Position numbers and translations under genes: made by a program. A stretch of DNA of 64,000 bases, taken from assembly GCA_013153495.1 (NCBI GenBank), contig JAADEH010000002.1:61619-125618 (forward strand), read 5' to 3'. Every line of letters begins with the position of its first letter. Position 1 is the first letter of the stretch. This stretch comes from Aquificota bacterium. Lineage in GTDB: Bacteria > Aquificota > Aquificia > Aquificales > Aquificaceae. The notes beneath the pieces are model-generated. The model worked only from the letters and a program-made list of their open reading frames with translations, was not told the DNA's origin and ran no database searches. Below, in pieces: positions 8,473 through 17,204 of the stretch.

Positions 8473-9326
8473 ATGCATACCCCCAGTGTATTCCCTGTCT
8501 TATAAATCAAGGATTGAATGCGGTCAGGAAGCTCAATCTCGATAAAAAAATCGAAAAGGAGATAGCGGTTCGTTCCCTGAAGCTTCTCTCTAAGTTCGAC
8601 AGCTTTGACAAATCCCCGGCTTACTACGCTTACTTTATACAGCAAATAGTCAAAGATATAACGGGAAAGGAAGACCCCTTCTACGCTCAGAAGAAGCTTG
8701 CAAACAGGATAGCCTTGGATCTTCTTAAGGAGATAAAACCCATGAGAAACTCTCAAGAGGACAGTCTTGCCTTTTCCCTTAAGGTTTCCGCAGTGGGAAA
8801 CTACATAGACTTTGCCATAAGGGGAGACTTTGACCTTAGGAGGGACATTTTAAACCTCATGAACTCGGAGTTCGTCGTGTGGGATTATGAAACCTTTAAG
8901 AAGAAGCTCAAAGATGCTGAGAGGGTTTTCATAATAGGGGATAACGCAGGAGAGATAGCCTTCGACAAGATTTTAGTCGAGGAACTCCTATCTATGGGTA
9001 AAGAGGTCCTTTACGGTGTAAAGGGAAAACCCATACTCAACGATGCGACCTACGAGGACGCCGAGGAGGTTTCTATGACCAAACTCTGCAAGGTAATTGA
9101 TAACGGCTCCGGCAAGGTGGGAACATGGCTCGAAGATTGTTCGGAAGAGTTCAGAAATACCTTTTACGCTTCGGACTTGGTAATAAGCAAAGGTCAGGCT
9201 AACTTTGAGACCCTGAGCGATGCAAACAGGGAAGTTTTCTTCCTTCTGGTGGCAAAGTGTGAGCCGATAGCTTCTGAAACGGGAGGTAAGGTCAGAAGGT
9301 TCGTATTCAAGTTCAAAGGAGGTTAA
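8469..9326 (+). CDS. DUF89-family damage-control phosphatase-like protein
   Basis: A 285-residue protein of the DUF89 (ARMT1-like) family, metal-dependent phosphatases proposed to remove harmful phosphometabolites. The N-terminal CIPC (residues 8-11) is typical of the archaeal/bacterial subfamily. The active-site Asp motif GDNAGEIAFDK (about 157) and a later SKGQANFETL (about 237) are clear. It is followed 3 nt later by a CobW-type GTPase and an orphan gene. The true substrate is not known from sequence. TATATT lies 8 nt before the ATG. Confidence 0.85.
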   Translation: MNAYPQCIPCLINQGLNAVRKLNLDKKIEKEIAVRSLKLLSKFDSFDKSPAYYAYFIQQIVKDITGKEDPFYAQKKLANRIALDLLKEIKPMRNSQEDSLAFSLKVSAVGNYIDFAIRGDFDLRRDILNLMNSEFVVWDYETFKKKLKDAERVFIIGDNAGEIAFDKILVEELLSMGKEVLYGVKGKPILNDATYEDAEEVSMTKLCKVIDNGSGKVGTWLEDCSEEFRNTFYASDLVISKGQANFETLSDANREVFFLLVAKCEPIASETGGKVRRFVFKFKGG

Positions 9327-9329
9327 AGG

Positions 9330-10235
9330 ATGGTCTCTTCCTTCGTCATAACCGGGTATCTGGGTAGCGGTAAAACGACCCTAATTCTGAACTCCGTTAA
9401 AGAGCACCTTAAGGATAAGAAGGTGGCAATAGTTGTGAACGAGTTCGGTGAGGTGGGGCTTGACGGAAAAATCCTTAAAAACGCCTACTCGGAGGTATTG
9501 GAGATAGAGGAAGGGTGTATATGCTGTAAGCTCTCTCAGGAATTTGAAAGCTCAGTTATGAAGATAATGCAGGATTACTCGCCCGACGTGATAATAGTGG
9601 AAACATCGGGAACTTCCGAACCGTTCCCGATAATATTCAGCCTTAGAACCGTAGGAACTGCGGTTGAGGGTGTGATATGCGTGGTGGATTCAAAGAACTT
9701 CTTCAAGTATAAGGACGAAGATACCGCCAAGTATCAGCTCGCATCTTCCAACATAATCGTCCTCAACAAGGTTGACCTCGTAAGCGAGGAAGAGCTGAGA
9801 AAAGTCGAGGAAGAGGTCAAAAACATAAAGGCAAACTACAAGTTGGAAAACTTGTTCTCTTCCGAGGAAAAGAAGAACATATACAAGATTTACAGAGCCG
9901 TTAAAGGGGCTGTTCCGAAAGAAGTCTTCAGCGGTGTGGGAAGCCCCATAGAGCTTAAAGAGGAGGTTCACTTCCACTCCCACGAGGACATGGGGCAGAG
10001 AGTTATAGAGTTTGACAAAGAAATCGAATACGATGAGCTTGAAAAGTTCTTCAAAAATCTCCCAGATAACATATATAGGGCAAAGGGTATAGTCAAGTTC
10101 AAAGACTTGCCTTACCCAGTCTTCGTGCACTACGTTTTCGGAGACCTCGATGTGGGAACGCCTGCAATGGGATACGAGGGCAAGTCCTTTATAGTCCTCA
10201 TAGGAAAGGGATTACAGGATATAATATCCCTATGA
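9330..10235 (+). CDS. CobW/YjiA-family GTPase, probable metallochaperone
   Basis: A 301-residue G3E-family GTPase. Walker A GYLGSGKTT (about 9-17), the family metal-binding motif GCICCK (about 65-70), an ETSGTSEP switch motif (about 92) and NKVD (about 145) are all present; a short C-terminal CobW_C-like domain follows an HFHSHED stretch that could bind metal. Such proteins deliver zinc or cobalt to client enzymes using GTP. AGGAGG precedes the ATG. Its coupling to the DUF89 phosphatase, which has Cys metal ligands, suggests the phosphatase could be a client; this is inference. Confidence 0.88.
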   Translation: MVSSFVITGYLGSGKTTLILNSVKEHLKDKKVAIVVNEFGEVGLDGKILKNAYSEVLEIEEGCICCKLSQEFESSVMKIMQDYSPDVIIVETSGTSEPFPIIFSLRTVGTAVEGVICVVDSKNFFKYKDEDTAKYQLASSNIIVLNKVDLVSEEELRKVEEEVKNIKANYKLENLFSSEEKKNIYKIYRAVKGAVPKEVFSGVGSPIELKEEVHFHSHEDMGQRVIEFDKEIEYDELEKFFKNLPDNIYRAKGIVKFKDLPYPVFVHYVFGDLDVGTPAMGYEGKSFIVLIGKGLQDIISL

Positions 10236-10663
10236 ACAGATGGGGAAAGGTTCTCAAAGCCATATGCCAAGAAGCAAAAGAGGAAGGACTGTCTCTGTGC
10301 ATACTCGAAGCTGATGCAGACCTTAACTGGTTCGGTTTGAAGGTTGACGAAGTTTGCTCCGAAGGTCTCCTCTCTAAAACGGACTCGGAGCTGTATAAAG
10401 AGATAAAGGGGAGAGTTTCCGAAAGCGTCAGCCCGGACAGCTTTATAGCCTACGTAAGCCCCGTTAACCTTCAGGTGGACATCTACGAATCCGACAGGAG
10501 GAGGTTCGCAAACTCAACCAACACCTCAAGACCCTTCTCCGTTACCAGAGACGGATTCCGAGTTGGATTTTTCAAGGACAAGGACTCAGCGGTTGACTTT
10601 TTCCTGAAGGTTCGCAAGAGACTAAAAGAGGAAGAAGGTCTCAATCTTCACCTCTTTTATTGA
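10232..10663 (+). CDS. Hypothetical protein
   Basis: A 143-residue protein of mixed alpha/beta character with no signal peptide or membrane segment. I do not recognise the family. It overlaps the CobW-type gene by 4 bp (ATGA type), so it belongs to the same operon. TATAAT lies 6 nt before its ATG. The C-terminus is Lys/Arg/Glu-rich (KVRKRLKEEEG). Its 3' end overlaps the convergent 74-residue gene by 23 bp. Confidence 0.75.
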   Translation: MNRWGKVLKAICQEAKEEGLSLCILEADADLNWFGLKVDEVCSEGLLSKTDSELYKEIKGRVSESVSPDSFIAYVSPVNLQVDIYESDRRRFANSTNTSRPFSVTRDGFRVGFFKDKDSAVDFFLKVRKRLKEEEGLNLHLFY

Positions 10664-10865
10664 GTTTTCTCTTTTCTCTCTGCCTTTCCCTATAAACTTC
10701 CTGCCTGCACTCCCTTATTATCTTCTTGTATTTGTAGTAAACCGACGGAACGTTTATGGGTAGCTTGTAATACCTCTCAAGAACGAGCATTATGTCCTCT
10801 GTAGTCATGTATTTGTGATTTCTTATAAGGCTCTTGATGTATTTGACAATTCTCGTTTCTTTCAT
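10641..10865 (-). CDS. Small basic hypothetical protein
   Basis: A 74-residue, highly charged and basic protein. The middle (MTTEDIMLVLERYYKLP) reads like a short helical or winged-helix fragment and the tail is Arg/Lys-rich (RERQREKRK), so nucleic-acid binding is possible. It starts 1 nt after the stop of the upstream 116-residue gene, so the two look co-transcribed. I do not recognise a family. Confidence 0.6.
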   Translation of the reverse strand: MKETRIVKYIKSLIRNHKYMTTEDIMLVLERYYKLPINVPSVYYKYKKIIRECRQEVYRERQREKRKLNKRGED

Positions 10866-10866
10866 A

Positions 10867-11217
10867 CTACATCAAACCGTATTGCTTGAGAATTTCCGCA
10901 AGCTCCTTATCGGTTTTTGCCTTTTCTCTATCCCACCAGGCAAAACCTATAACCGCCACAACCAACGCTATCTGTCCCGCAAATATACCCACCATTATGT
11001 TTACCAATCTGTTGAGTTCATTGTTAACCTGCTCAAATCTCTTATTCATATCCTCCCTGAGTTCCGTAAACCTCTTGTCCGTCTGTTCCATAAACACCTT
11101 CAGTGTGGTCTCAAGCCTTATGAGCCTTTCCCTGTCTTCCTGTGTAAAACCCGTATCCTTTGAAAGTGCAGGTGAGCACAGTATAAAGAAAGCAATTAAA
11201 AGTTTCAAAAACTTCAT
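10867..11217 (-). CDS. Exported coiled-coil membrane protein, hypothetical
   Basis: A 116-residue protein with an N-terminal signal peptide (MKFLKLLIAFFILCSPALS), a charged heptad-rich coiled coil (about 30-75) and one membrane segment near the C-terminus (about 72-94), ending in a short charged tail. The ATG at 11217 is chosen because it starts the signal peptide and has TATACT 7 nt upstream; an upstream in-frame ATG at 11259 would spoil the signal. The function is unknown. Small coiled-coil proteins of this shape recur in Aquificales, from memory. Confidence 0.7.
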   Translation of the reverse strand: MKFLKLLIAFFILCSPALSKDTGFTQEDRERLIRLETTLKVFMEQTDKRFTELREDMNKRFEQVNNELNRLVNIMVGIFAGQIALVVAVIGFAWWDREKAKTDKELAEILKQYGLM

Positions 11218-11249
11218 AAGTATTAGTATAGTCTTCTGAGTTTTGAAGG

Positions 11250-11269
11250 ACGGGGGCATTCGCCCCCGT
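11250..11269 (-). terminator. GC-rich hairpin directly after sod stop
   Basis: ACGGGGGC and GCCCCCGT form a perfect 8-bp stem with a 4-nt loop, 5 nt after the sod stop codon. No T-run follows on the minus strand. Position and sequence closely match the hairpin after hup (2389-2406), which supports a shared role in ending or protecting these mRNAs. Confidence 0.5.
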
Positions 11270-11274
11270 GGATT

Positions 11275-11910
11275 TTAACCTATGTAATCCTTCATAGCCT
11301 CGCAGGCTTTCATAGCCTTCTCAAAGCGGGCATTTATAACTTCCCAGTTGAGGTTCTTAAGGACAGCATCAACGTAAGGAGGTCTCTTGTTCTTGTAGTC
11401 CACATAGTAGGCATGCTCGTAAGTGTCTATCACTATTATGGGGATAAAACCGTGGAAGTTATAGACGTTGTGAGCGTCCAGCCCGTTCACCACGAGCCTT
11501 CCTGAAAAGAGGTCAAGCCCCAAAACAGCCCAACCCCTGAAAGCGACCGCACAGGCTTTCAGCTCCGCAACGCATGCATCCCAGCTTCCGAGGTCTTCCT
11601 CCACCTTCTTCTTGAAAGCTTCCGAAGGCTCTCCCTTGGCACCGAGATGTCCGAAGTAAAGCTCGTGAAGAACTATTCCCATGTAGTTAAAGGTTTCCTC
11701 CACCTTCAGCTCCCTGTATTCGGAGTAGTTCTGGTTTGCCTTGCTCCTGTCGGAAAAGTTCTGGTCCGCAAGCTTTTCCTGAATTTCGTTATACTTGGTT
11801 ACGTAACCCTTGTAGTGGGCTTCAAAGTGGGGTTCAATCTGCTCGTTGGATATACCATCTAAGTTTTGAGGCTTGAGATGGTCTCTGGGCTGTAGTTTAT
11901 GAACTCCCAT
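11275..11910 (-). CDS. sod: Superoxide dismutase (Fe/Mn family)
   Basis: A 211-residue Fe/Mn SOD. The four metal ligands are visible in PHFEAHYKGY (first His, residue 28), LHELYF (second His) and DTYEHAYY (Asp and His). The usual DVWEHAYY reads DTYEHAYY here, and LDLFSGRLVVNGLDAHN replaces the usual glycine/tryptophan-rich stretch; both match the Aquifex pyrophilus enzyme as I recall it. The N-terminus has no signal peptide, so it is cytoplasmic. GGAGGT precedes the ATG, and an extended -10 lies at 11943-11951. Confidence 0.95.
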   Translation of the reverse strand: MGVHKLQPRDHLKPQNLDGISNEQIEPHFEAHYKGYVTKYNEIQEKLADQNFSDRSKANQNYSEYRELKVEETFNYMGIVLHELYFGHLGAKGEPSEAFKKKVEEDLGSWDACVAELKACAVAFRGWAVLGLDLFSGRLVVNGLDAHNVYNFHGFIPIIVIDTYEHAYYVDYKNKRPPYVDAVLKNLNWEVINARFEKAMKACEAMKDYIG

Positions 11911-11942
11911 GGCTCTATACCTCCTTTTTAGGTTTTTCAGTG

Positions 11943-11951
11943 ATTATAACA
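11943..11951 (-). promoter_or_regulatory. Extended -10 promoter of sod
   Basis: The minus strand reads TGTTATAAT, that is, a TGN motif joined to a perfect TATAAT. No good -35 is present, as expected for extended -10 promoters. The predicted leader is about 25 nt and carries the GGAGGT of sod. Confidence 0.5.
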
Positions 11952-11996
11952 CCCTGTATGTAGAAGGCTTTTATGATGCCAAGCAGGTTGAAACAC

Positions 11997-12025
11997 TTTT
12001 CCCCTTTTCCGTCGGGAAAATTTTT
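11997..12025 (+). terminator. Terminator-like hairpin in yebC leader
   Basis: TTTTCCC (11997-12003) pairs with GGGAAAA (12014-12020) and is followed by TTTTT. In the + direction this has the look of an intrinsic terminator, but it lies 30 nt before the yebC start with no + strand gene upstream. It might attenuate yebC transcription or be chance in an AT-rich gap. Confidence 0.3.
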
Positions 12026-12054
12026 CATAAATTATTACATTCGGAGGTCAGAAG

Positions 12055-12807
12055 ATGGCAGGGCACAGTCATTGGGCACAGATAAAGCACAAGAAGGCAA
12101 AGATAGATGCTCAGAGGGGTAAGCTCTTTTCCAAGCTGATAAGGGAAATAACGGTGGCTACACGACTCGGAGGACCAAATCCCGAGTTCAACCCAAGACT
12201 GAGAACCGCAATAGAGCAGGCTAAGAGGGCTAACATGCCCATGGAAACCATAGAGAGAGCCATAAAGAAGGGAAGCGGTGAGCTTGAGGGAGAAACCTTC
12301 GAGGAGGTTATATACGAAGGATACGCTCCCGGTGGAGTAGCGGTTATGGTTCTTGCCACCACCGACAACAGAAACAGGACCTCCTCCGAGGTAAAGCATG
12401 CCTTTTCCAAGCACGGAGGCAGCTTAGGGTCTTCGGGATGCGTTTCCTACCTTTTCGAGAGGAAAGGGTCCATAGAGGTTCCCGCATCGGAAATATCGGA
12501 GGAGGAAATATTTGAAAAAGCCATAGAAGCCGGAGCGGAGGACATACAAACTGGTAGTGAGGTTCATCTCATATACACTTCTCCCGAAAGCCTATACGAG
12601 GTTAAAGAAGCTCTTGAGAAGATGGGAGTCCCTATAGAGAAGGCTCAGATAACCTGGATACCCATATCTACCGTTTCCGTAGATGACCCGGAAACTGCCA
12701 AGAAGGTCATAAGGTTGATAGAAGCCTTGGACGACCTTGAGGACGTTCAGCAGGTCATAGCCAACTTTGAAATACCCGAGGAGATACTGCAAAAGATGGG
12801 AGCTTAA
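12055..12807 (+). CDS. yebC: YebC/PmpR-family regulator or translation factor
   Basis: A 250-residue YebC protein, starting MAGHSHWAQIKHKKAKID as the family does, with the conserved GRDP-like NPEFNPRLR, NMPMETIERAIKKG and GSLGSSGCV stretches. Family members have been described both as transcription regulators and as factors helping ribosomes through proline runs. The neighbour is often ruvC; here it is mutL, 8 nt downstream. GGAGG lies before the ATG. Confidence 0.95.
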   Translation: MAGHSHWAQIKHKKAKIDAQRGKLFSKLIREITVATRLGGPNPEFNPRLRTAIEQAKRANMPMETIERAIKKGSGELEGETFEEVIYEGYAPGGVAVMVLATTDNRNRTSSEVKHAFSKHGGSLGSSGCVSYLFERKGSIEVPASEISEEEIFEKAIEAGAEDIQTGSEVHLIYTSPESLYEVKEALEKMGVPIEKAQITWIPISTVSVDDPETAKKVIRLIEALDDLEDVQQVIANFEIPEEILQKMGA

Positions 12808-12815
12808 CCGACTGA

Positions 12816-14105
12816 ATGTTTGTAAAAATTCTTCCCCCGGAGGTAAGAAGCAAGATAGCGGCGGGGGAGGTCATAGAGTCCCCTGCGGATGTAGTTAAGG
12901 AGCTTGTAGAAAATTCCCTCGACGCTAAGGCGACCCAAATAGAGGTTGAAATATCCAAAGGCGGTAAGCGCTTTATCCTCGTTCGTGATAATGGAACGGG
13001 AATACATCCGGAGGATTTCAGTAAGGTTATACTCGAGGGTGCCACCAGCAAGATAGAGAGTGAAAAGGACCTTTTAAACCTGTCCAGCTACGGTTTTAGG
13101 GGTGAGGCTCTCCACTCAATAGCCAGCGTAAGCAGAATGATCCTCAAGTCCAGGTATTTTCAGGAAAACTTCGGTCTTAAAATGCTCGTGAAAGGCGGGG
13201 AAGTAAAGGGTGTGGAGAAGGTAGGAATGCCTGTGGGAACGGAGGTGGAGGTGAAAGACCTCTTCTTCAATCTCCCCGCTCGGAGAAAGTTCCTCAAGAG
13301 AGAGGATACAGAAAGGAACAGGATTACCGAACTTTTAAAAGAATACGCTCTTGTAAACCCTAATGTGGGTTTTTCTCTTTACTCGAACGCAAGGGAGATT
13401 TTGCTTTTGAAACCTTCCGACCTCAGAACGCGGGTTGAAAGCCTTTTTGAAGAAAAATTCGAGGTCTTTGAGGAGGAAAAAGAGTTCTTAAAGGTTAAGG
13501 TGTTCTTGAGGAGAAATGTTAAGCAGGGAAAGTATTATGTGTTCATTAACTCAAGACCTATAGCCTCGAGAAACATTAAGGAGTTTCTTAAGAAGGTTTT
13601 GGGATACAAAACCCTCGGCGTGATTTTTATAGAGCTTCCTCCCTTCCTAATTGACTTTAACGTTCACCCCAAGAAGAGGGAGGTCAGGTTCGTCAAGGAA
13701 AGAAAGGTCCTGAGCCTTTTAAAGGAAGCCTTGAGTTCCAAAGAATATGCTCTTCCCGATTACCTTTCTCAGGATGTTCCAAAATACGAGGACAGCTTCC
13801 GTGTAATAGGGCAGATAAACGACACGATAATTCTCGCTCAGCGGGGGGACTATCTATACTTCTTCGACCAGCACCTCATATCCGAAAGACACAATTACGA
13901 AAAGCTCAAAGATAGACCCGATGCGGACCAGATAGCCTGCAAATCCGCTTTAAAGGCTGGTGAGCCTCTAAGTGAGGAGGATATGAAGAGGCTTATAGAG
14001 GTGTGGAAGAACCTCGAAAACCCCCACGTCTGCCCCCACGGAAGACCTATATACTGGAGAATTCACCTGAAGGACATATACGAGAAGTTGGGGAGGAGTT
14101 ATTGA
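12816..14105 (+). CDS. mutL: DNA mismatch repair endonuclease MutL, short form
   Basis: A 429-residue MutL. The N-terminal GHKL ATPase has ELVENSLDA, DNGTGI and GFRGEAL (about 28-95). The C-terminal nuclease domain keeps all its signatures: DQHLISERHNYE (about 347), ACKSALK (about 372) and CPHGRP (about 406). The linker between the two halves is almost absent, making it much shorter than the usual 600-650 residues. It is not a truncation since both ends are intact; a similar compact MutL is known from Aquifex, from memory. It would nick the strand to be repaired. The next gene, gatC, starts 35 nt downstream. Confidence 0.95.
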   Translation: MFVKILPPEVRSKIAAGEVIESPADVVKELVENSLDAKATQIEVEISKGGKRFILVRDNGTGIHPEDFSKVILEGATSKIESEKDLLNLSSYGFRGEALHSIASVSRMILKSRYFQENFGLKMLVKGGEVKGVEKVGMPVGTEVEVKDLFFNLPARRKFLKREDTERNRITELLKEYALVNPNVGFSLYSNAREILLLKPSDLRTRVESLFEEKFEVFEEEKEFLKVKVFLRRNVKQGKYYVFINSRPIASRNIKEFLKKVLGYKTLGVIFIELPPFLIDFNVHPKKREVRFVKERKVLSLLKEALSSKEYALPDYLSQDVPKYEDSFRVIGQINDTIILAQRGDYLYFFDQHLISERHNYEKLKDRPDADQIACKSALKAGEPLSEEDMKRLIEVWKNLENPHVCPHGRPIYWRIHLKDIYEKLGRSY

Positions 14106-14140
14106 ACGGTAGACTTTCGATTTGCCTTATATTAATAACT

Positions 14141-14425
14141 ATGGTCGATAGGAAGTGGGTGGAAAAGATAGCTCTTTTAGCAAGGTTGGAACTTAAAGAG
14201 GAAGAAATCCAGCTCTTTAGCAAGCAACTGGCGGACATTCTCGAGTTCGTCAAAGAGCTCGACGAGCTTGACACCTCAAATGTAGAACCTTACATTCAAA
14301 AAGTTAGCAGAACTCCCATGAGAGAGGACAAACCCGGGGAGTCTCTGCCTCGAGAGGAAGCTCTTATGAACGCTCCCGAAGAGGAGAAGGGATTTTTCGT
14401 AGTTCCCAGAATTGTGGAGGTCTGA
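14141..14425 (+). CDS. gatC: Glutamyl/aspartyl-tRNA amidotransferase subunit C
   Basis: A 94-residue GatC, the small belt subunit of the GatCAB complex that converts Glu-tRNA-Gln or Asp-tRNA-Asn to the amidated forms. It shows the family signatures [10 protein letters not shown] near the N-terminus, LDTSNVEPY in the middle and the C-terminal [10 protein letters not shown]. The ATG at 14141 is the family start; TATATT lies 7 nt upstream. The larger subunits gatA and gatB are not in the window. The recA ATG is 5 nt downstream. Confidence 0.93.
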   Translation: MVDRKWVEKIALLARLELKEEEIQLFSKQLADILEFVKELDELDTSNVEPYIQKVSRTPMREDKPGESLPREEALMNAPEEEKGFFVVPRIVEV

Positions 14426-14429
14426 TTTT

Positions 14430-15467
14430 ATGGCACAGGAAACCGCTCAGAAGGTGCTTCAGGAAAAGAAAAAGGCTCTCGAAGCCTCGATAGCTAACAT
14501 CGAAAAGAGGTTCGGCAAAGGTGCCATTATGCCTCTGAGAGCTGCGGAGGGGATAAAGGTAGAGGTAATACCCACAGGTTCCCTTGCTTTGGACATAGCC
14601 ACAGGCATAGGAGGAATTCCGAGGGGCAGGATAATAGAGATATTCGGCGTGGAGTCTTCGGGTAAAACCACCCTTGCCCTTCACGTTATAGCTCAGGCAC
14701 AGCAGAGAGGCGGTGTAGCTGTCTTTATAGATGCGGAGCACGCTCTGGACCCCAAATATGCTAAAAATCTCGGAGTTGACGTGGAAAACCTATACATATC
14801 CCAGCCCGATTACGGGGAGCAGGCTCTTGAGATAGCGGAGAGTCTTATAAACAGCGGTGCGGTTGACGTTATAGTGGTTGACTCGGTTGCTGCACTCGTT
14901 CCGAGGGACGAGCTTGAGGGAGAGATGGGAGAGGCTCAGGTGGGCAAACAGGCTCGCTTAATGTCCCAGGCTCTGAGGAAGCTAAAGGGTATCGTCCACA
15001 AAAGCAACACCGCTCTGATATTCATAAATCAGATAAGGGAAAAGATAGGAGTTATGTTCGGAAATCCTGAAACTACGCCCGGAGGGCGTGCTTTAAAGTT
15101 CTTCTCCGACATGAGGCTCGAAGTCAGAAGGGTCGGGGACATAAAGGAAGGAAACGAGAAGGTGGGATACAGGGTTAAGGTTAAAGTGGTAAAGAATAAG
15201 CTCGCTCCACCCTTCCAGGAAGCGGAGTTCGACATGATTTACGGTGAGGGTATATGTAAGCTCTGCGACCTGATAGATGTTGCGGTCGATAAGGGCGTTC
15301 TCACCAAGAGCGGTTCCTGGTATAGTTATGGGGACCTTCGACTTGGTCAGGGTAAGGAGCAGGTAAAGAGATACTTAAAAGAACATCCTGAGCTTGCTCA
15401 GGAGATAGAAACAAAGGTAAGGGAGGTAGCGGGACTTGTTACAGCTGATACTGAAGAAGGCGATTGA
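14430..15467 (+). CDS. recA: RecA recombinase
   Basis: A 345-residue RecA, the strand-exchange protein and co-protease of homologous recombination. Walker [11 protein letters not shown] (about 72), the make-ATP loop, the L1/L2 region with GGRALKFF and the interface motif GKGAIMPL are clear. The ATG at 14430 has GGAGGT 8 nt upstream; a GTG at 14412 is in frame but would add a non-RecA leader. The C-terminal tail is acidic (TADTEEGD), as usual. pilT starts inside its last codons. Confidence 0.98.
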   Translation: MAQETAQKVLQEKKKALEASIANIEKRFGKGAIMPLRAAEGIKVEVIPTGSLALDIATGIGGIPRGRIIEIFGVESSGKTTLALHVIAQAQQRGGVAVFIDAEHALDPKYAKNLGVDVENLYISQPDYGEQALEIAESLINSGAVDVIVVDSVAALVPRDELEGEMGEAQVGKQARLMSQALRKLKGIVHKSNTALIFINQIREKIGVMFGNPETTPGGRALKFFSDMRLEVRRVGDIKEGNEKVGYRVKVKVVKNKLAPPFQEAEFDMIYGEGICKLCDLIDVAVDKGVLTKSGSWYSYGDLRLGQGKEQVKRYLKEHPELAQEIETKVREVAGLVTADTEEGD

Positions 15468-16527
15468 GCTTGACGCTTCGGACATACACATAAAGGTAGG
15501 TTCAAAGCCGGTTTACAGGATACACAAGAAACTCCATGTGGATGACGAGTTCCCCGTGATAACTTCTGAACACTTTGACATGTTCCTAAAAGAGGTAGTA
15601 GGCAAGAGCGAAAAGAAGATGAAAGAGTTCGAGGAATTCGGGGAGATAGACATATCCTATTCCCTTCCCAAGGTTTCGAGGTTCAGGGTCAACGTCTTCA
15701 AACAGAGGGGAACTTCCGGTATGGCTTTCAGGGTAATTCCCTTCCAGATACCACCTTTTAACACGCTGAACCTTCCGGAAGTTATGCTCAAAACCGTTCT
15801 GTCTCACACCAAGGGTCTCGTTCTCGTTACGGGTCCTACGGGTTCGGGGAAGTCAACCACCCTCGCTTCGATAATAGAGGAGATGAACCAGAGGTTCAGA
15901 AGGGTAATAGTTACCATAGAGGACCCCATAGAATACCTGCTAAGGGATAAAAACTGCTACATAGTTCAGAGGGAGGTAGGTATAGACACCAAGAGCTTTG
16001 CCAGGGGTCTCAGAGCCGCTCTCAGGGAAGACCCGGACGTGATAATGGTTGGTGAGATAAGGGATACGGAAACTGCGGAGATAGCCCTTCAGGCTGCGGA
16101 AACGGGTCATCTGGTTCTTTCCACCCTGCACACTTTGGACGCAAAGGAAACGGTGAACAGGTTGATAGGTATGTTCAAGCTCGAGGTAAGGGATCAGATA
16201 AGGCAGATGCTTGCGGGAACTTTGATTGCGGTTTTTTCCCAGAGACTCCTTCCGAGAGCAGACCGAAAAGGTTCCATCCCCGCTGTGGAGATAATGATAA
16301 ACACGGGAGCGATTAAGGAGGCTCTCCTGGACCCCAACAGGCTGGACGAGATACCTGACCTTATAGCTAAGGGTAAGTCCGCTTACGGAACTCAGACCTT
16401 TGACCAGCACCTTGAGGAGCTTTACAGACAGGGCTTGATAGACTTTCACACCGCTATACTTTACGCTACAAAACCCTCGGACCTGGAACTCAAACTCAGC
16501 GGTATATCTTCCGGTAGCGAGTTCTAA
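15436..16527 (+). CDS. pilT: Type IV pilus retraction ATPase PilT
   Basis: A 363-residue PilT-family hexameric ATPase that drives retraction of type IV pili. The N-terminal PAS-like domain begins [13 protein letters not shown]; the RecA-like domain has Walker [11 protein letters not shown] (about 136), the Asp box, Walker [11 protein letters not shown] and the His box [11 protein letters not shown] (about 220-232). No ATG is available; the start is TTG at 15436, overlapping recA by 32 bp, which implies translational coupling. Other pilus genes are not in this window. Confidence 0.93.
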   Translation: MLQLILKKAIELDASDIHIKVGSKPVYRIHKKLHVDDEFPVITSEHFDMFLKEVVGKSEKKMKEFEEFGEIDISYSLPKVSRFRVNVFKQRGTSGMAFRVIPFQIPPFNTLNLPEVMLKTVLSHTKGLVLVTGPTGSGKSTTLASIIEEMNQRFRRVIVTIEDPIEYLLRDKNCYIVQREVGIDTKSFARGLRAALREDPDVIMVGEIRDTETAEIALQAAETGHLVLSTLHTLDAKETVNRLIGMFKLEVRDQIRQMLAGTLIAVFSQRLLPRADRKGSIPAVEIMINTGAIKEALLDPNRLDEIPDLIAKGKSAYGTQTFDQHLEELYRQGLIDFHTAILYATKPSDLELKLSGISSGSEF

Positions 16528-16538
16528 TATATTTCTCT

Positions 16539-17204
16539 ATGAAGGTTGCCATAGACGGTCCCGCTGCGAGCGGAAAGAGCACGATAGCCAAGAGGATTTC
16601 CCTGGAGCTGAAAATTCCCTACTTAGAGACGGGGCTTGCCTACAGGGCGGTGGGTTATATGCTTCTTCTCCGGCATCCGGAAGGACTTGAAAGCGTTTCC
16701 TGGGAGGATATAGAACCCCTGCTGAGCAGTTTGGAGATAATCCCGAAGGTGGGAGAAACCGTAGTAAAGGTAAACGGAAGGGAGGTGAATAAGGAACTCG
16801 GTTCGGAAGAGGTGGGTAAAATGGCTTCCCTCGTGGGGACCGTGGGAAGGTTTAGGGAATACATAAACAGGCGCTTTAGGGAGTTGATAGGAAACGGGCA
16901 GGCGGTCGTGGAAGGCAGGGATGCGGGCACCAACATAATACCCGATGCACAGGTGAAGATATTTATAACCGCTTCTCCCGAAGAGAGGGCAAAGAGACGA
17001 TACAATCAGCTCCTCAAAGCAGGCAAGGAAGCGAGCTACGAGAAAATTCTGAGGGATATTGTCGAGAGGGACAGGAGAGATACTCAAAGGAAGGAATACC
17101 CCTTCAAACCCGCTCCCGATGCGGTGGTCATAGATACGACTGGAAAAACCGTTGAGGAAGCGGTCTCTCTCGTTCTCGGGATAATAAGAGAAAGGAAGAG
17201 ATGA
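16539..17204 (+). CDS. cmk: Cytidylate kinase
   Basis: A 221-residue (d)CMP kinase. The P-loop DGPAASGKSTIAK (residues 5-17) and the substrate motif EGRDAGTNIIPDA (about 125) identify it. Length fits the long bacterial type. TAATAT lies 8 nt before its ATG, suggesting an internal start of transcription. It overlaps pgsA by 4 bp. Confidence 0.95.
   Translation: MKVAIDGPAASGKSTIAKRISLELKIPYLETGLAYRAVGYMLLLRHPEGLESVSWEDIEPLLSSLEIIPKVGETVVKVNGREVNKELGSEEVGKMASLVGTVGRFREYINRRFRELIGNGQAVVEGRDAGTNIIPDAQVKIFITASPEERAKRRYNQLLKAGKEASYEKILRDIVERDRRDTQRKEYPFKPAPDAVVIDTTGKTVEEAVSLVLGIIRERKR

Noticed and set aside
12816..14105. MutL as a truncated pseudogene
   Set aside because: Both the ATPase and the endonuclease domains are complete; only the linker is missing, as in Aquifex.
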